From assembly GCA_023137195.1 (NCBI GenBank), contig JAGLPV010000042.1, positions 1 through 32,743 of the forward strand: a stretch of 32,743 bases of DNA, given 5' to 3'. This DNA is from Candidatus Aenigmatarchaeota archaeon (GTDB lineage: Archaea; EX4484-52). This document shows positions 22,459-30,941 of this stretch, piece by piece (position 1 is the first letter of the stretch; every line of letters starts with the position of its first letter). The translations under genes and the position numbers were made by a program. The notes under the pieces are model-generated. The model had not been told where the DNA came from. It did no database searches and worked only from the letters and a program-made list of their open reading frames with translations.

Positions 22459-24213
22459 ATGGACAATACAAATAAAATTTTTGCATTTTTTATGCTGATT
22501 GCAATTTTAATGACATCAGGATGCTCAGATAATTTGCAGGAAATAAAAGAGAAGATTGACGACTGGAAATATGATTCACAGGCAAGTTCAGATGGGATTT
22601 CAAAAGGATTGGGCGGACTAAGTAATATAGGTTCAATGAAGTCAATGGCTGTCTCAGAATCAATGGCTGCATCAGGAGGAAACCTGGGATTCTCAACAGG
22701 AGGCGCAAAAGACATCAACAATTTCCGACAAAACATAAACAACAGCTATCTGCCGATATCTACGGACATAACATACGAAGGCTTATTTTACGACTATTAT
22801 TTTGACACAGGTCAGACAGAAGAATGCACAGAATTATTCTGCCCTTCTTACACTTACTCAATTTCCAAAGACCCTTTTTCCAACAAGGAAGAATATTACC
22901 TGTCTGTTGGATTGAATTCAGGCATAAAAGAAAGTGATTTCCAAAGGAAAAAACTAAACCTCGTTATTGTACTGGACATTTCAGGTTCAATGGGTTCGTC
23001 TTTCAACAGGTATTATTACGACCAGTTCGGCAGTAGAAGGACAAACGAACAAACAGAAGAAGAGGACAACGAGGATTACCATAAAAACAAGATGCAGATT
23101 GCATCAGAAGCAGTTGTGGGACTCATGGATCATCTAAACGACGACGACAGGTTCGGTATGGTGCTTTTTGACAGCAGTGCAGAATTGGCAAAACCATTGA
23201 GTCTTGTAGGAGAAACAGACATGCAGAAAATAAAAGACCACATCCTGGAAATTCATTCAAGAGGCGGGACACAAATGTCTGCCGGCATGAAGATGGGCAC
23301 AGAACAATTCAACGAGTTGACAGACATAAACCCTGACGAATACGAAAACAGGATAATATTTTTGACAGATGCAATGCCAAACATAGGAGAGACCAGCGAG
23401 CAAGGTCTTCTTGGCATGACCAATAAAAATTCACAAAACGGAATTTATTCAACTTTCATCGGCATCGGTGTTGATTTCAACACAGAATTGATAGAATACA
23501 TAACAAAAATAAGAGGAGCAAATTATTATTCCGTGCATAGCGCAAAAGAATTCAAGACCAGGATGGATGACGAATTTGAATACATGGTAACCCCATTAGT
23601 ATTTAATCTCCAGTTGACTCTGGATGCAGACGGCTACGAAATCCAAAAGGTTTACGGCTCCCCCGAAGCAGATGAAGCAACAGGAGAAATAATGAAAGTA
23701 AACACATTGTTTCCTTCAAAAGTAGAAGAAAACCAGACAAGAGGAGGACTAGTATTGTTGAAGCTAAAAAAATTATCACCAGATGCAAGCCTGAACCTTA
23801 AAGCAAGCTACGAAGACAGGAACGGAAAACCCGCGAATAATGAAAAAATCATTGAACTCGGAGACGAGGAAGCAGATTTTTACGAAAACACAGGAATCAG
23901 GAAAGGAATCCTCCTCTCCAGGTATGCAGACCTTATGAAAAACTGGATAAATGATGAAAGGCAAAGCTATTCAGACCCGGAACCAATACCACCATGCGTC
24001 AACAGAGAAATAGGAATAATCATACCTATGCCAATTGATCCACAGCTCGGAAAATGGGAACGCCAGTCAGTTACTCTCCAGGTTTCACAGCATTACAGGG
24101 ACTTGTTTGATGAGTTTAGCATTTACTTTGAGGAAGAGATGAACGCTCTTGAAGACGAGACTCTAAATCAGGAACTAGATGTATTAAGAACCCTTGCTGA
24201 GTACAGCAGCTAA
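22459..24213 (+). CDS. von Willebrand factor A domain lipoprotein
   Basis: A 584-aa surface protein. Lipoprotein signal MDNTNKIFAFFMLIAILMTSGC (attachment Cys 22), a Ser/Gly-rich linker to ~residue 90, then a VWA domain. The MIDAS metal site is complete: DISGSMGS (about residue 172), the Thr of RGGTQMSAG and the Asp of FLTDAMPN. An unusual acidic/Tyr insert (FNRYYYDQFGSRRTNEQTEEEDNEDYH) directly follows the first MIDAS motif. The C-terminal ~200 residues are beta-rich and end in a helical segment. VWA lipoproteins of this shape bind metal-dependent partners or aid surface assembly; no partner is evident here. Its TAA stop codon is part of the left arm of block 2. Confidence 0.9.
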   Translation: MDNTNKIFAFFMLIAILMTSGCSDNLQEIKEKIDDWKYDSQASSDGISKGLGGLSNIGSMKSMAVSESMAASGGNLGFSTGGAKDINNFRQNINNSYLPISTDITYEGLFYDYYFDTGQTEECTELFCPSYTYSISKDPFSNKEEYYLSVGLNSGIKESDFQRKKLNLVIVLDISGSMGSSFNRYYYDQFGSRRTNEQTEEEDNEDYHKNKMQIASEAVVGLMDHLNDDDRFGMVLFDSSAELAKPLSLVGETDMQKIKDHILEIHSRGGTQMSAGMKMGTEQFNELTDINPDEYENRIIFLTDAMPNIGETSEQGLLGMTNKNSQNGIYSTFIGIGVDFNTELIEYITKIRGANYYSVHSAKEFKTRMDDEFEYMVTPLVFNLQLTLDADGYEIQKVYGSPEADEATGEIMKVNTLFPSKVEENQTRGGLVLLKLKKLSPDASLNLKASYEDRNGKPANNEKIIELGDEEADFYENTGIRKGILLSRYADLMKNWINDERQSYSDPEPIPPCVNREIGIIIPMPIDPQLGKWERQSVTLQVSQHYRDLFDEFSIYFEEEMNALEDETLNQELDVLRTLAEYSS

Positions 24214-24330
24214 TCAGGGATAAAAGAAGTTGCCGAAGGCAATTTGGAAAAATGCCGAGCTGAGACATTTCATTTTATCCCTTGTTATACGAGGGCGAGG
24301 AGCGATAGTGACGAAAGCACAGCGTCTCTT
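24211..24330 (+). repeat. Structured palindromic block 2 (3' side of the C39-like gene)
   Basis: Left arm TAATCAGGGATAAAA (24211-24225) pairs with TTTTATCCCTTGTTA (24273-24287), with ten perfect pairs (AGGGATAAAA/TTTTATCCCT) and mostly complementary ends. Inside lie GAAGT and the stem TTGCC-GAA-GGCAA (24230-24242), then TTTGGA, a ~25-nt linker and the right arm. The tail GCGAGGAGCGATAG / TGACGAAAGC follows. Arm sequences differ from blocks 1 and 3 but complementarity is kept. The first three bases are the stop codon of the VWA gene. Confidence 0.82.
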
Positions 24331-24347
24331 CAAGTAGCCAGACGGAT

Positions 24348-24911
24348 TTAATTTTCACTAATTAACCAAAAACCGCCGCTTTTTTCTTTTCCATGATATT
24401 CCATGGCATCAATTAATTTTTTTAGTTCAACTTTTCTTAATTTAGGCACATCTTTTCCAGGATCTATTAAAGAAACAATATTATTTTCAATTCCTTGAAT
24501 CAAAGAAACATGTCCGCAATCTCCTTTTCCATACAATTTTTCATTATTGAAACATACAATAATGTCATTATTCTTTCTGATATTTGAAATAATGAATTCT
24601 TTGACATCAGAAATATCTTTGACAAAAAAATATATTTCTTTGAGATTAATATTATTTTTCTGAAAATAATTATTTATTGAATATTGTTTCTTTCCGACCT
24701 GTGTACCATATCCCTCAATTGGCTTTTTGCCAGTTCTGACTTTTGTGTAAAGATGTACCTTTTCTTTTGGAACAGTTAAACCAAAATCATATCCTATTTC
24801 ATCTTGTGTGCCATGGAATATTTTTCTTCTGTCTAAAATCATAGAAATGCATGTTGGAACACAACAATATGGTTTTTGATCAAGTGATTTGTAAGGCGGT
24901 TTTTGGTTCAT
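24348..24911 (-). CDS. C39-like cysteine peptidase-fold protein
   Basis: A 187-aa protein with the layout of a papain-like C39/C39-like peptidase domain: DQKPYCCVPTCISMILDRR at residues 11-29 (Gln and Cys of the active-site helix), a late GDCGHVSLIQGI (His) and SLIDPG (Asp). No signal peptide, membrane segment or ABC transporter domain is attached, unlike bacteriocin-processing C39 exporters. It may be a cytosolic protease, an amidohydrolase-like relative or a catalytically altered member. Codon use is AT-rich. A TATA-like GTTTATATAC (24933-24942) is about 27 nt upstream of the ATG. Block 2 lies 17 nt past its stop. Confidence 0.7.
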   Translation of the reverse strand: MNQKPPYKSLDQKPYCCVPTCISMILDRRKIFHGTQDEIGYDFGLTVPKEKVHLYTKVRTGKKPIEGYGTQVGKKQYSINNYFQKNNINLKEIYFFVKDISDVKEFIISNIRKNNDIIVCFNNEKLYGKGDCGHVSLIQGIENNIVSLIDPGKDVPKLRKVELKKLIDAMEYHGKEKSGGFWLISEN

Positions 24912-24993
24912 GTCTATTTGAAATTATACTAAGTTTATATACATTTCGAGTGAGGACTATTTCGTATAATATCCTAGAGACAGAATCGTTTAA

Positions 24994-25110
24994 ATCCACA
25001 AGATTCTTACGATTAACACAGATAAAGATAATCTCGTGAAAATCTGTGTAATCTGTGGATTAAAATCACTTTCCTGTTGGTTCCGTGGGTTCCGTGTTTT
25101 CCGTGGATTA
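24994..25110 (+). repeat. Dispersed intergenic repeat, copy C
   Basis: Same order as copy B: ATCCACAAGATT, CGATTAACACA, ATCTCGTGAAAATCTGTGT, AATCTGTGGATTAAA, then TTCCGTGGG, TTCCGTG and TTCCGTGGATTAAA. It lacks the A/T-rich spacer between halves that copies B and D have. It fills most of the 237-nt gap and ends 7 nt before the TATA element (ATATATTTAAATG, 25117-25129) of the next lipoprotein gene. Confidence 0.87.
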
Positions 25111-25148
25111 AAATGAATATATTTAAATGTTAACACAAAATAAGTTAT

Positions 25149-26000
25149 ATGAAAAAAACATACGTATTCACAATATTATCAATATTGCTTTTAACTTCAG
25201 GATGCACCACCACCAATGTAGTACAGACCCCGGGTGGCGTCGACATTCTTGATTTTTCTCCGCTCCCGGATACAGTCTATAGCGGCGAAGAAGCAAAGCT
25301 GATTTATGAAATCCAGAACAATGGAGCGTATGATTCCAATATTGAAGTATATCTTGAAAAAATAGACACAGACAAATGGAGTGCAACAGAGACATCCACA
25401 ACAATAAGCAGTCTTCCAAAAAAACAACAAAAGGTAGAAGGAGGAAAAGAAATAGGTTTTTTTAGCATAACCGCCCCGGAAATAGACAAGAATACAAGGC
25501 AGATATTCAATGCAGAATTGAAGATGTGTTATTTATACAAAACACAAACAGTATTCAAATACGACATTACAAACTCTTTTGAAAAACAAAAGAAAATAGA
25601 ACAGGGAACATACGCCAGAAAAATACCCTTTTACAGGAATTCCATATCTCCCTTGCTGGTAGAACCTCTTACAAAAGAGCCCCTTTACGGCGGGAAAGAT
25701 GAAGTGACGCTTTCATTCAGAGTAAAAGACCACGAGAGAGGAATGCTTATAAATTCAAACACATGCGTGCAAAACCCGGATGCAGGAGAATTCAATAATT
25801 ACCAGTATACTCTGACCTCACCGGATGCAGGTATTACAATAACATGCGATGAAGACACAGTCCGTCTGGTGGATGGCATCTCAATCTTTTACTGCACATT
25901 AAGCGGCATAAGCGGGAAAACTTCCGTTACCTTGACAATGACATCAGAGTATGCTTATTACCAGTCAAAGAGTACGAGAATAACTGTTAACGGGATTTGA
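25149..26000 (+). CDS. Lipoprotein of unknown function
   Basis: A 283-aa secreted protein with a lipoprotein signal (MKKTYVFTILSILLLTSGC, Cys 19) and a Thr-rich linker. The body begins VDILDFSPLPDTVYSGEEAKLIYEIQNNG, the look of a CARDB/NEW3-like immunoglobulin-type domain common in archaeal surface proteins. A second beta-rich region (LYGGKDEVTLSFRVKDHE to SVTLTMTSEYAYYQSKSTRITVNG) follows. No catalytic motif is seen. The ATG lies 26 nt after its TATA centre. Its stop codon is 34 nt before the ABCE1 ATG, which has its own TATA-like AATTTTTAAG (26003-26012), so the two may be separate transcripts. Confidence 0.8.
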   Translation: MKKTYVFTILSILLLTSGCTTTNVVQTPGGVDILDFSPLPDTVYSGEEAKLIYEIQNNGAYDSNIEVYLEKIDTDKWSATETSTTISSLPKKQQKVEGGKEIGFFSITAPEIDKNTRQIFNAELKMCYLYKTQTVFKYDITNSFEKQKKIEQGTYARKIPFYRNSISPLLVEPLTKEPLYGGKDEVTLSFRVKDHERGMLINSNTCVQNPDAGEFNNYQYTLTSPDAGITITCDEDTVRLVDGISIFYCTLSGISGKTSVTLTMTSEYAYYQSKSTRITVNGI

Positions 26001-26034
26001 TTAATTTTTAAGAAAATATAGTATATTAGATATT

Positions 26035-27825
26035 ATGGACAACATAAGAATTGCAGTAGTGAACAAAAAAAAATGCACCCCAAAAAGATGCGCCCACGAG
26101 TGTTATAATTTTTGTCCGAAAGTAAGAGCAGGAGCAAGCACAATAAAAGTAGGAACCAAATGCATTGAAATCACAGAAGACCTGTGCATCGGTTGCGGTA
26201 TTTGTGTAAAAAAATGCCCGTTCAAAGCAATATCCATAGTAAATTTATCATGCGACTTAGGCAGTGTCGTCCATCAATACGGCAAAAACACATTCAGGTT
26301 ATACAATCTTCCAATGCCCAGGAAAGGAGATATCGTCGGTCTGATTGGTCAGAATGCAATCGGAAAGACAACAACTATAGAGTTGTTTTCAGGAAGCGAA
26401 ATCCCGAACATGGGAGAATATGACCAAAAAACAACAAAGGAAGAAAAATACGACAAATTAATAAAAACATACAGGGCAAGTTCCCTGCATAATTTTTTTT
26501 CAGAACTCAAAAAAAATAAGATAACTTCCGCCTACAAACCCCAGAAAATAGACAGGTTGGTCGCCACATTTGACAGCAAAGACACAGTTGGAGATGTTAT
26601 CAAAAAAACAAAACTAAATGAAAAAAAAGTAATTGACTTGCTAAAGGACATAAACAATGATGATGCAGACAGCGATTTTCTGGATAAAAAAGCAAAGAAT
26701 TTGAGCGGTGGAGAAGTCCAAAAACTGGCAATTGCAATAACTCTTTGCAAGGACAGGGACATTTATTTTTTTGACGAACCCTCGTTATATTTAGACATCT
26801 ACAACCGATTAAGCGTTGCAAGACACATAAAAAAATTAAAAGAAAAAGATGCGTATTGTTTTGTCGTAGAGCACGACCTTGCAATCGTAGATTATATGTG
26901 CGATTATGTCCACATGTATTTTGGAAAGCAGGGAGTTTACGGCGCAGTTTCAGACCCATATTCAGCAAACCAGGGAATCAACACATACCTGAGTGGATAT
27001 TTAAAAGACAAGAATATCCGCTTCCGTGACAAGGCACTTGTCTTTGATTTCACTTCGCAAAAAACAGTTTCAGAAAAAGTTGTTTTCAAATATCCTTCAT
27101 TCACAAAAAAATACACAGGATTCAATCTCAAATGCGAGGGAGGAACACTTAACGAAGGAGAAGTTGTAGGAATTTTCGGCGCAAATGCGCTCGGGAAAAC
27201 CACATTCGCAAAAATACTTGCAGGAGTTGAAAAGAGCGACGAGAAAGTAAAACTAAAAACCAAGATATCCTACAAGCCACAATATTTAGAAAGCGATTTT
27301 AAAGGAAAAGTAGAGGATATAATTTATTCTTCGGACTGCCAGATGAAGGATTTCATGGAAATATCCCAGCACCTGAGAATCGGAGACATTCTTCAAAGGC
27401 AGGTCGCAACATTGAGCGGAGGAGAATTGCAGAGACTCGCAATCGCAATTTGCATGAGCAGGGATGCAGACATCTATCTCCTGGATGAGCCGAGTGCTTA
27501 CTTGGATGTTGAAGAAAGAGTCAGGCTGTCAAGAATCATAAGAGACATAACCCAGCTAAAACTAAAATCCACTCTGGTAATAGACCACGACATGATTTTT
27601 CTGAACTATACTGCCGACAAATCCATAGTATTTACCGGCAAGAGTGGAAAGAGCGGTTTTGCAGATAAACCAAAAGACCTTTATGCTGGATTCAACAGGT
27701 TTTTGAGCGAGTTAAACATAACCTTCCGGCTGGACAAGGAAACAAAAAGACCAAGAGCAAACAAGGAAAATTCCCAGAGAGATAGGACACAAAAAGAAAA
27801 AGGACAATATCTTGCTTTGGAATGA
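26035..27825 (+). CDS. ABCE1/Rli1 ribosome-recycling ATPase
   Basis: Archaeal ABCE1 (Rli1), which splits post-termination and stalled ribosomes. At 596 aa it is full length. The N-terminal Fe-S domain carries both cysteine clusters (CTPKRCAHECYNFCP and CIGCGICVKKCPF). Two ABC domains follow: Walker A GQNAIGKTT (~residue 104) with signature LSGGEVQ, and GANALGKTT (~residue 382) with signature LSGGELQ. Both Walker B motifs (IYFFDEPSLYLD, IYLLDEPSAYLD) and H-loop segments (VVEHDLAIVDY, VIDHDMIFLNY) are present. No defects seen. It is the last housekeeping gene before the defence module. Confidence 0.97.
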   Translation: MDNIRIAVVNKKKCTPKRCAHECYNFCPKVRAGASTIKVGTKCIEITEDLCIGCGICVKKCPFKAISIVNLSCDLGSVVHQYGKNTFRLYNLPMPRKGDIVGLIGQNAIGKTTTIELFSGSEIPNMGEYDQKTTKEEKYDKLIKTYRASSLHNFFSELKKNKITSAYKPQKIDRLVATFDSKDTVGDVIKKTKLNEKKVIDLLKDINNDDADSDFLDKKAKNLSGGEVQKLAIAITLCKDRDIYFFDEPSLYLDIYNRLSVARHIKKLKEKDAYCFVVEHDLAIVDYMCDYVHMYFGKQGVYGAVSDPYSANQGINTYLSGYLKDKNIRFRDKALVFDFTSQKTVSEKVVFKYPSFTKKYTGFNLKCEGGTLNEGEVVGIFGANALGKTTFAKILAGVEKSDEKVKLKTKISYKPQYLESDFKGKVEDIIYSSDCQMKDFMEISQHLRIGDILQRQVATLSGGELQRLAIAICMSRDADIYLLDEPSAYLDVEERVRLSRIIRDITQLKLKSTLVIDHDMIFLNYTADKSIVFTGKSGKSGFADKPKDLYAGFNRFLSELNITFRLDKETKRPRANKENSQRDRTQKEKGQYLALE

Positions 27826-27900
27826 TTTTATTATTTTTAACTTCTTTTATCCATAATGTTAAATGAAATAATTTTTAGTGGCTCAGAATAGAAAGGGGGG

Positions 27901-27976
27901 CAATTCAAAAAAAACGGAGGGGCTAGTCCTAACAGACATTTACACTCACTTCGTTCGAAATCTATAAGGGTGTTCT
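27901..27976 (+). repeat. Left degenerate inverted repeat flanking the Gabija module
   Basis: Four short anchors occur in order toward the gene: CAATTC (27901-27906), GGAGGGGCT (27916-27924), ACATTTA (27936-27942) and GGTGTTCT (27969-27976). Their reverse complements occur in mirrored order on the other side of the module at 30805-30871. Spacing differs between the sides, so the repeat is degenerate. The remainder of the 206-nt gap has no ORF; CTTTATAAAG (27990-27999) is the likely TATA box of the module. Confidence 0.5.
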
Positions 27977-28031
27977 TTAAAATAAAATCCTTTATAAAGA
28001 AGAGACAATATCTTATTTATGGGGCAATAAA

Positions 28032-29657
28032 ATGCATATAAAAGAAATCACAATTAAGAATTATAAATGTTTTAAAGGAACATTTCATTTAAAATTAAAT
28101 AAAAATACAAATATTCTTGTTGGAAATAATGAAGCTGGAAAATCAACAATTTTAGAAGCAGTTCATCTAACACTAACAGGGTTGATAAATGGAAAATACT
28201 TAAAAACAGAATTAACTCAACACCTTTTTAATAATGAAATTATTGAAGAATATTTAGAAAATATTAATAATACTAATTTGACTACAATACCATCATCACC
28301 CCCAGAGATTATAATAGAGCTTTTTATAGAAAGTGATGATTTATCTATTCTAGAAGGTAGCAAAAATAGTAAAAATAGAAAAGAATGTGGTTTATCATTC
28401 AAAATTAGTTTAAAGGATAATTTAAAAGAAGAATATGAGGAGTTAGTAAAATCGGGAAAAATTAAATCACTGCCCATAGAATATTATGATTTTTCATGGA
28501 CTTCCTTTGCAAGAGAATCTAAAACACCAAGAACAATACCTATAAAATCAGCATTAATAGATTCATCCAGTAATAGATATCTAAATGGATCAGACGTATA
28601 TATTTCTCGTATAGTTAAAGATTACTTGGATATTAAAGATATAATCAATATTTCTAAAGCTCATCGTAAATTAAAAGATGCTTTTTCAGAGGAACAGGCA
28701 ATTAAAGATATTAATAAAAAAATTCAAGATGCTTCAAAAATTTCTAATAAAAATATTGAATTGTCTGTTGACTTATCCACAAAAAATGCATGGGAAAATA
28801 GTTTAACAACTTATTTGGATAAAATTCCATTTCATTACATAGGTAAAGGAGAACAATGCATTATTAAAACTAATTTAGCTTTAAATCATAAAAAAGCTAC
28901 TGAAGCAAATATTTTATTATTAGAAGAACCTGAAAATCATTTATCTCACACTAAACTTAGTCAATTAATGAAAGATATTAAAGAAAAGAATGACAAACAG
29001 ATTATAATTTCTACTCACAGTAGCTATGTTGCAAATAAACTAGGATTAAATGAGCTAATTATTTTAAACAATCGTAAAACTACTTTATTGTCTAATTTAA
29101 GTAAAGACACACAATTATTCTTTGAAAAATTGTCTGGATACAATACTTTAAGATTTGTTCTTTGTAAAAAAGCAATTCTGGTTGAAGGAGATTCAGATGA
29201 ATTAATTGTACAAAAAGCATATCTGAATAGTAATAATGGAAGATTACCTATCGAAGATGAAATTGATGTAATATCCGTTGGATTATCTTTTAAGAGATTT
29301 TTAGAAATTGCACAGAAGATTCAACAACAAGTAAGGGTTGTTACTGATAACGATGGAAATTATGATGATAATATTACAAAAAAATATGAATCTTACAATG
29401 ATTGTCAATCAATTATGATCTGTGCTGATTCAGATAACTCATTAAATAGCCTTGAACCTCAAATCGTAGATATAAATGATTTAACTATTTTGAGAACGGT
29501 ATTAGGAATAACTTCTGAAAAATATCCAGATAAAAGTGCAATTGTGAAGTATATGGAAAACAATAAAACAAAATGTGCATTAAAAATATTTGATACTGAT
29601 GAAAATATAAAGTTTCCACAATATGTCTTGGATGCGATAAATGATGAATATGAGTGA
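28032..29657 (+). CDS. OLD-family ATPase-TOPRIM nuclease (GajA-like, Gabija defence)
   Basis: A 541-aa ATP-dependent endonuclease of the OLD family. The N-terminal ABC/SMC-type ATPase has KEITIKNYKCFKG, Walker A GNNEAGKST (residues 31-39), Walker B LLLEEPENHLSH (~296-307) and the H-loop STHSSYVANKL (~327). The C-terminal TOPRIM domain has ILVEGDSDELIV (catalytic Glu, ~384) and TDNDGNYDD (~439). The helicase gene that follows makes this a class 2 OLD/GajA pair; in Gabija, GajA cuts DNA when nucleotide levels fall during phage attack. Length is slightly below Bacillus GajA (about 578). Codon use (ATT, AAT, TTA) is markedly more AT-rich than ABCE1 upstream, suggesting transfer. The leader contains TATGGGG before the ATG. 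Confidence 0.88.
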   Translation: MHIKEITIKNYKCFKGTFHLKLNKNTNILVGNNEAGKSTILEAVHLTLTGLINGKYLKTELTQHLFNNEIIEEYLENINNTNLTTIPSSPPEIIIELFIESDDLSILEGSKNSKNRKECGLSFKISLKDNLKEEYEELVKSGKIKSLPIEYYDFSWTSFARESKTPRTIPIKSALIDSSSNRYLNGSDVYISRIVKDYLDIKDIINISKAHRKLKDAFSEEQAIKDINKKIQDASKISNKNIELSVDLSTKNAWENSLTTYLDKIPFHYIGKGEQCIIKTNLALNHKKATEANILLLEEPENHLSHTKLSQLMKDIKEKNDKQIIISTHSSYVANKLGLNELIILNNRKTTLLSNLSKDTQLFFEKLSGYNTLRFVLCKKAILVEGDSDELIVQKAYLNSNNGRLPIEDEIDVISVGLSFKRFLEIAQKIQQQVRVVTDNDGNYDDNITKKYESYNDCQSIMICADSDNSLNSLEPQIVDINDLTILRTVLGITSEKYPDKSAIVKYMENNKTKCALKIFDTDENIKFPQYVLDAINDEYE

Positions 29658-30786
29658 AAACAAATTAATTATTGCTGCTGCGGGTTCTGGAAAAACCACT
29701 TTTATTATCAATGAAGCATTAAAACAAACAGATAATGTATTAATAACGACATTTACAGAAGCAAACGAAAAAGAAATTAAAAATAAAATTATTAAGATTA
29801 AGAAATGTATTCCAGCAAATATAACTATCCAAACATGGTTCTCATTTTTATTACAGCATGGAGTAAGACCATATCAAGATTCATTAAATTCCGAATTATA
29901 TCATAAAAAAATAGGATTTTATCTTACGGAAAGACCTTCAGGATATAGATTTACTAACAAATTCAAACAACCTGTTTATTGGGGAGAAAAAGATTTTTTC
30001 AATTATTATTTTGATAAAAAATTTAAAATATATTCAGATAAGATTTCTAAATTTATAATTGAATCAGATAAGAAAACAAATGGAAAAATATTTAATAGAA
30101 TTTCAAAAATATATAAACATATTTTTATTGATGAAGTACAAGATTTAGCAGGTTGGGATTTAGAAATTTTAAAATCATTATTTAAGATTTCATCTAATAT
30201 ACTCTTAGTTGGCGATCCAAGACAAGTTACTTACTTAACACATCATCCTAAAAAATATGCAAAATACAAAAATGGTCAAATTATTGATTTTATTAAAAAT
30301 GAATGCACAAAAGACATCTGCAATATAGATTTAGACAACCTAAATAAATCACATAGAAATAACAAGGAAATTTGTTATTATTCTTCAAAATTATTCCCTG
30401 ATTTTAATCCATGTTTAGCCTGTACTTGTGCTAAATGTAGGGAGCAAAACACAGACCATGAAGGTGTATTTTTTGTTAAAAAAGAAGATGTTGAAAAATA
30501 TTTTAAAAAATATTCACCAACGATATTGAAACCAAAATCTGCTATTTATCCTGAATGGAACTATGGAAAATCAAAAGGTTTAACTTTTGATAGAGTCCTT
30601 ATATATCCAACAAGTCCAATTATTAAATGGATTGGAAATAATGATGAAGATTTACCGCCAACAAGTCGCTCTAAATTTTATGTTGCTTTAACCAGAGCCA
30701 AACACAGTGTGGCAATAATTTATAATTATGTTAAGGAAGATAATCTTGACGGAATTCAGAAATGGGAGAATATAGAAATGAAATGA
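29641..30786 (+). CDS. Compact UvrD/PcrA-like helicase (GajB-like, Gabija defence)
   Basis: A 381-aa superfamily 1A helicase. Motifs in order: I AAAGSGKTTF (residues 12-21), Ia LITTFTEANEKEI, II IFIDEVQDLAGWD, III LLVGDPRQVTY, IV LNKSHRNNKEIC, V KSKGLTFDRVLIYPT and VI FYVALTRAKHSVAII. All are intact, although the protein is about half the length of UvrD and shorter than Bacillus GajB (about 494), so the 1B/2B subdomains are reduced. A four-cysteine cluster CLACTCAKC lies between motifs IV and V and could bind zinc. It overlaps the nuclease gene by 8-17 nt depending on which of three ATGs (29641, 29644, 29650) is used, so the two are translationally coupled. Confidence 0.87.
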   Translation: MMNMSENKLIIAAAGSGKTTFIINEALKQTDNVLITTFTEANEKEIKNKIIKIKKCIPANITIQTWFSFLLQHGVRPYQDSLNSELYHKKIGFYLTERPSGYRFTNKFKQPVYWGEKDFFNYYFDKKFKIYSDKISKFIIESDKKTNGKIFNRISKIYKHIFIDEVQDLAGWDLEILKSLFKISSNILLVGDPRQVTYLTHHPKKYAKYKNGQIIDFIKNECTKDICNIDLDNLNKSHRNNKEICYYSSKLFPDFNPCLACTCAKCREQNTDHEGVFFVKKEDVEKYFKKYSPTILKPKSAIYPEWNYGKSKGLTFDRVLIYPTSPIIKWIGNNDEDLPPTSRSKFYVALTRAKHSVAIIYNYVKEDNLDGIQKWENIEMK

Positions 30787-30803
30787 TGTATTCAATAATT
30801 TAA

Positions 30804-30922
30804 TAGAACGCCTTAAATGTTCTTTTAAAAAAAGAACCAAAAAGCCCCTCCTAAAAAACAAAAAAGAATTGTTCCCTAGACTTGTTCTTGCTGTGTCGCA
30901 TTCGCTCATTTGATAGAACGCC
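30804..30922 (+). repeat. Right degenerate inverted repeat and ATAGAACGCC direct repeat
   Basis: After the helicase stop come AGAACGCC (30805-30812), TAAATGT (30814-30820), AGCCCCTCC (30843-30851) and GAATTG (30866-30871). These are the mirror of the anchors left of the module. ATAGAACGCC occurs twice in direct orientation (30803-30812 and 30913-30922), 110 nt apart. GTTCTTTT...AAAAAGAAC (about 30820-30838) forms a small hairpin that could end the transcript. No ORF was credible in this 346-nt gap. Confidence 0.5.
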
Positions 30923-30941
30923 ACTAAAAATTACTCTGCGG

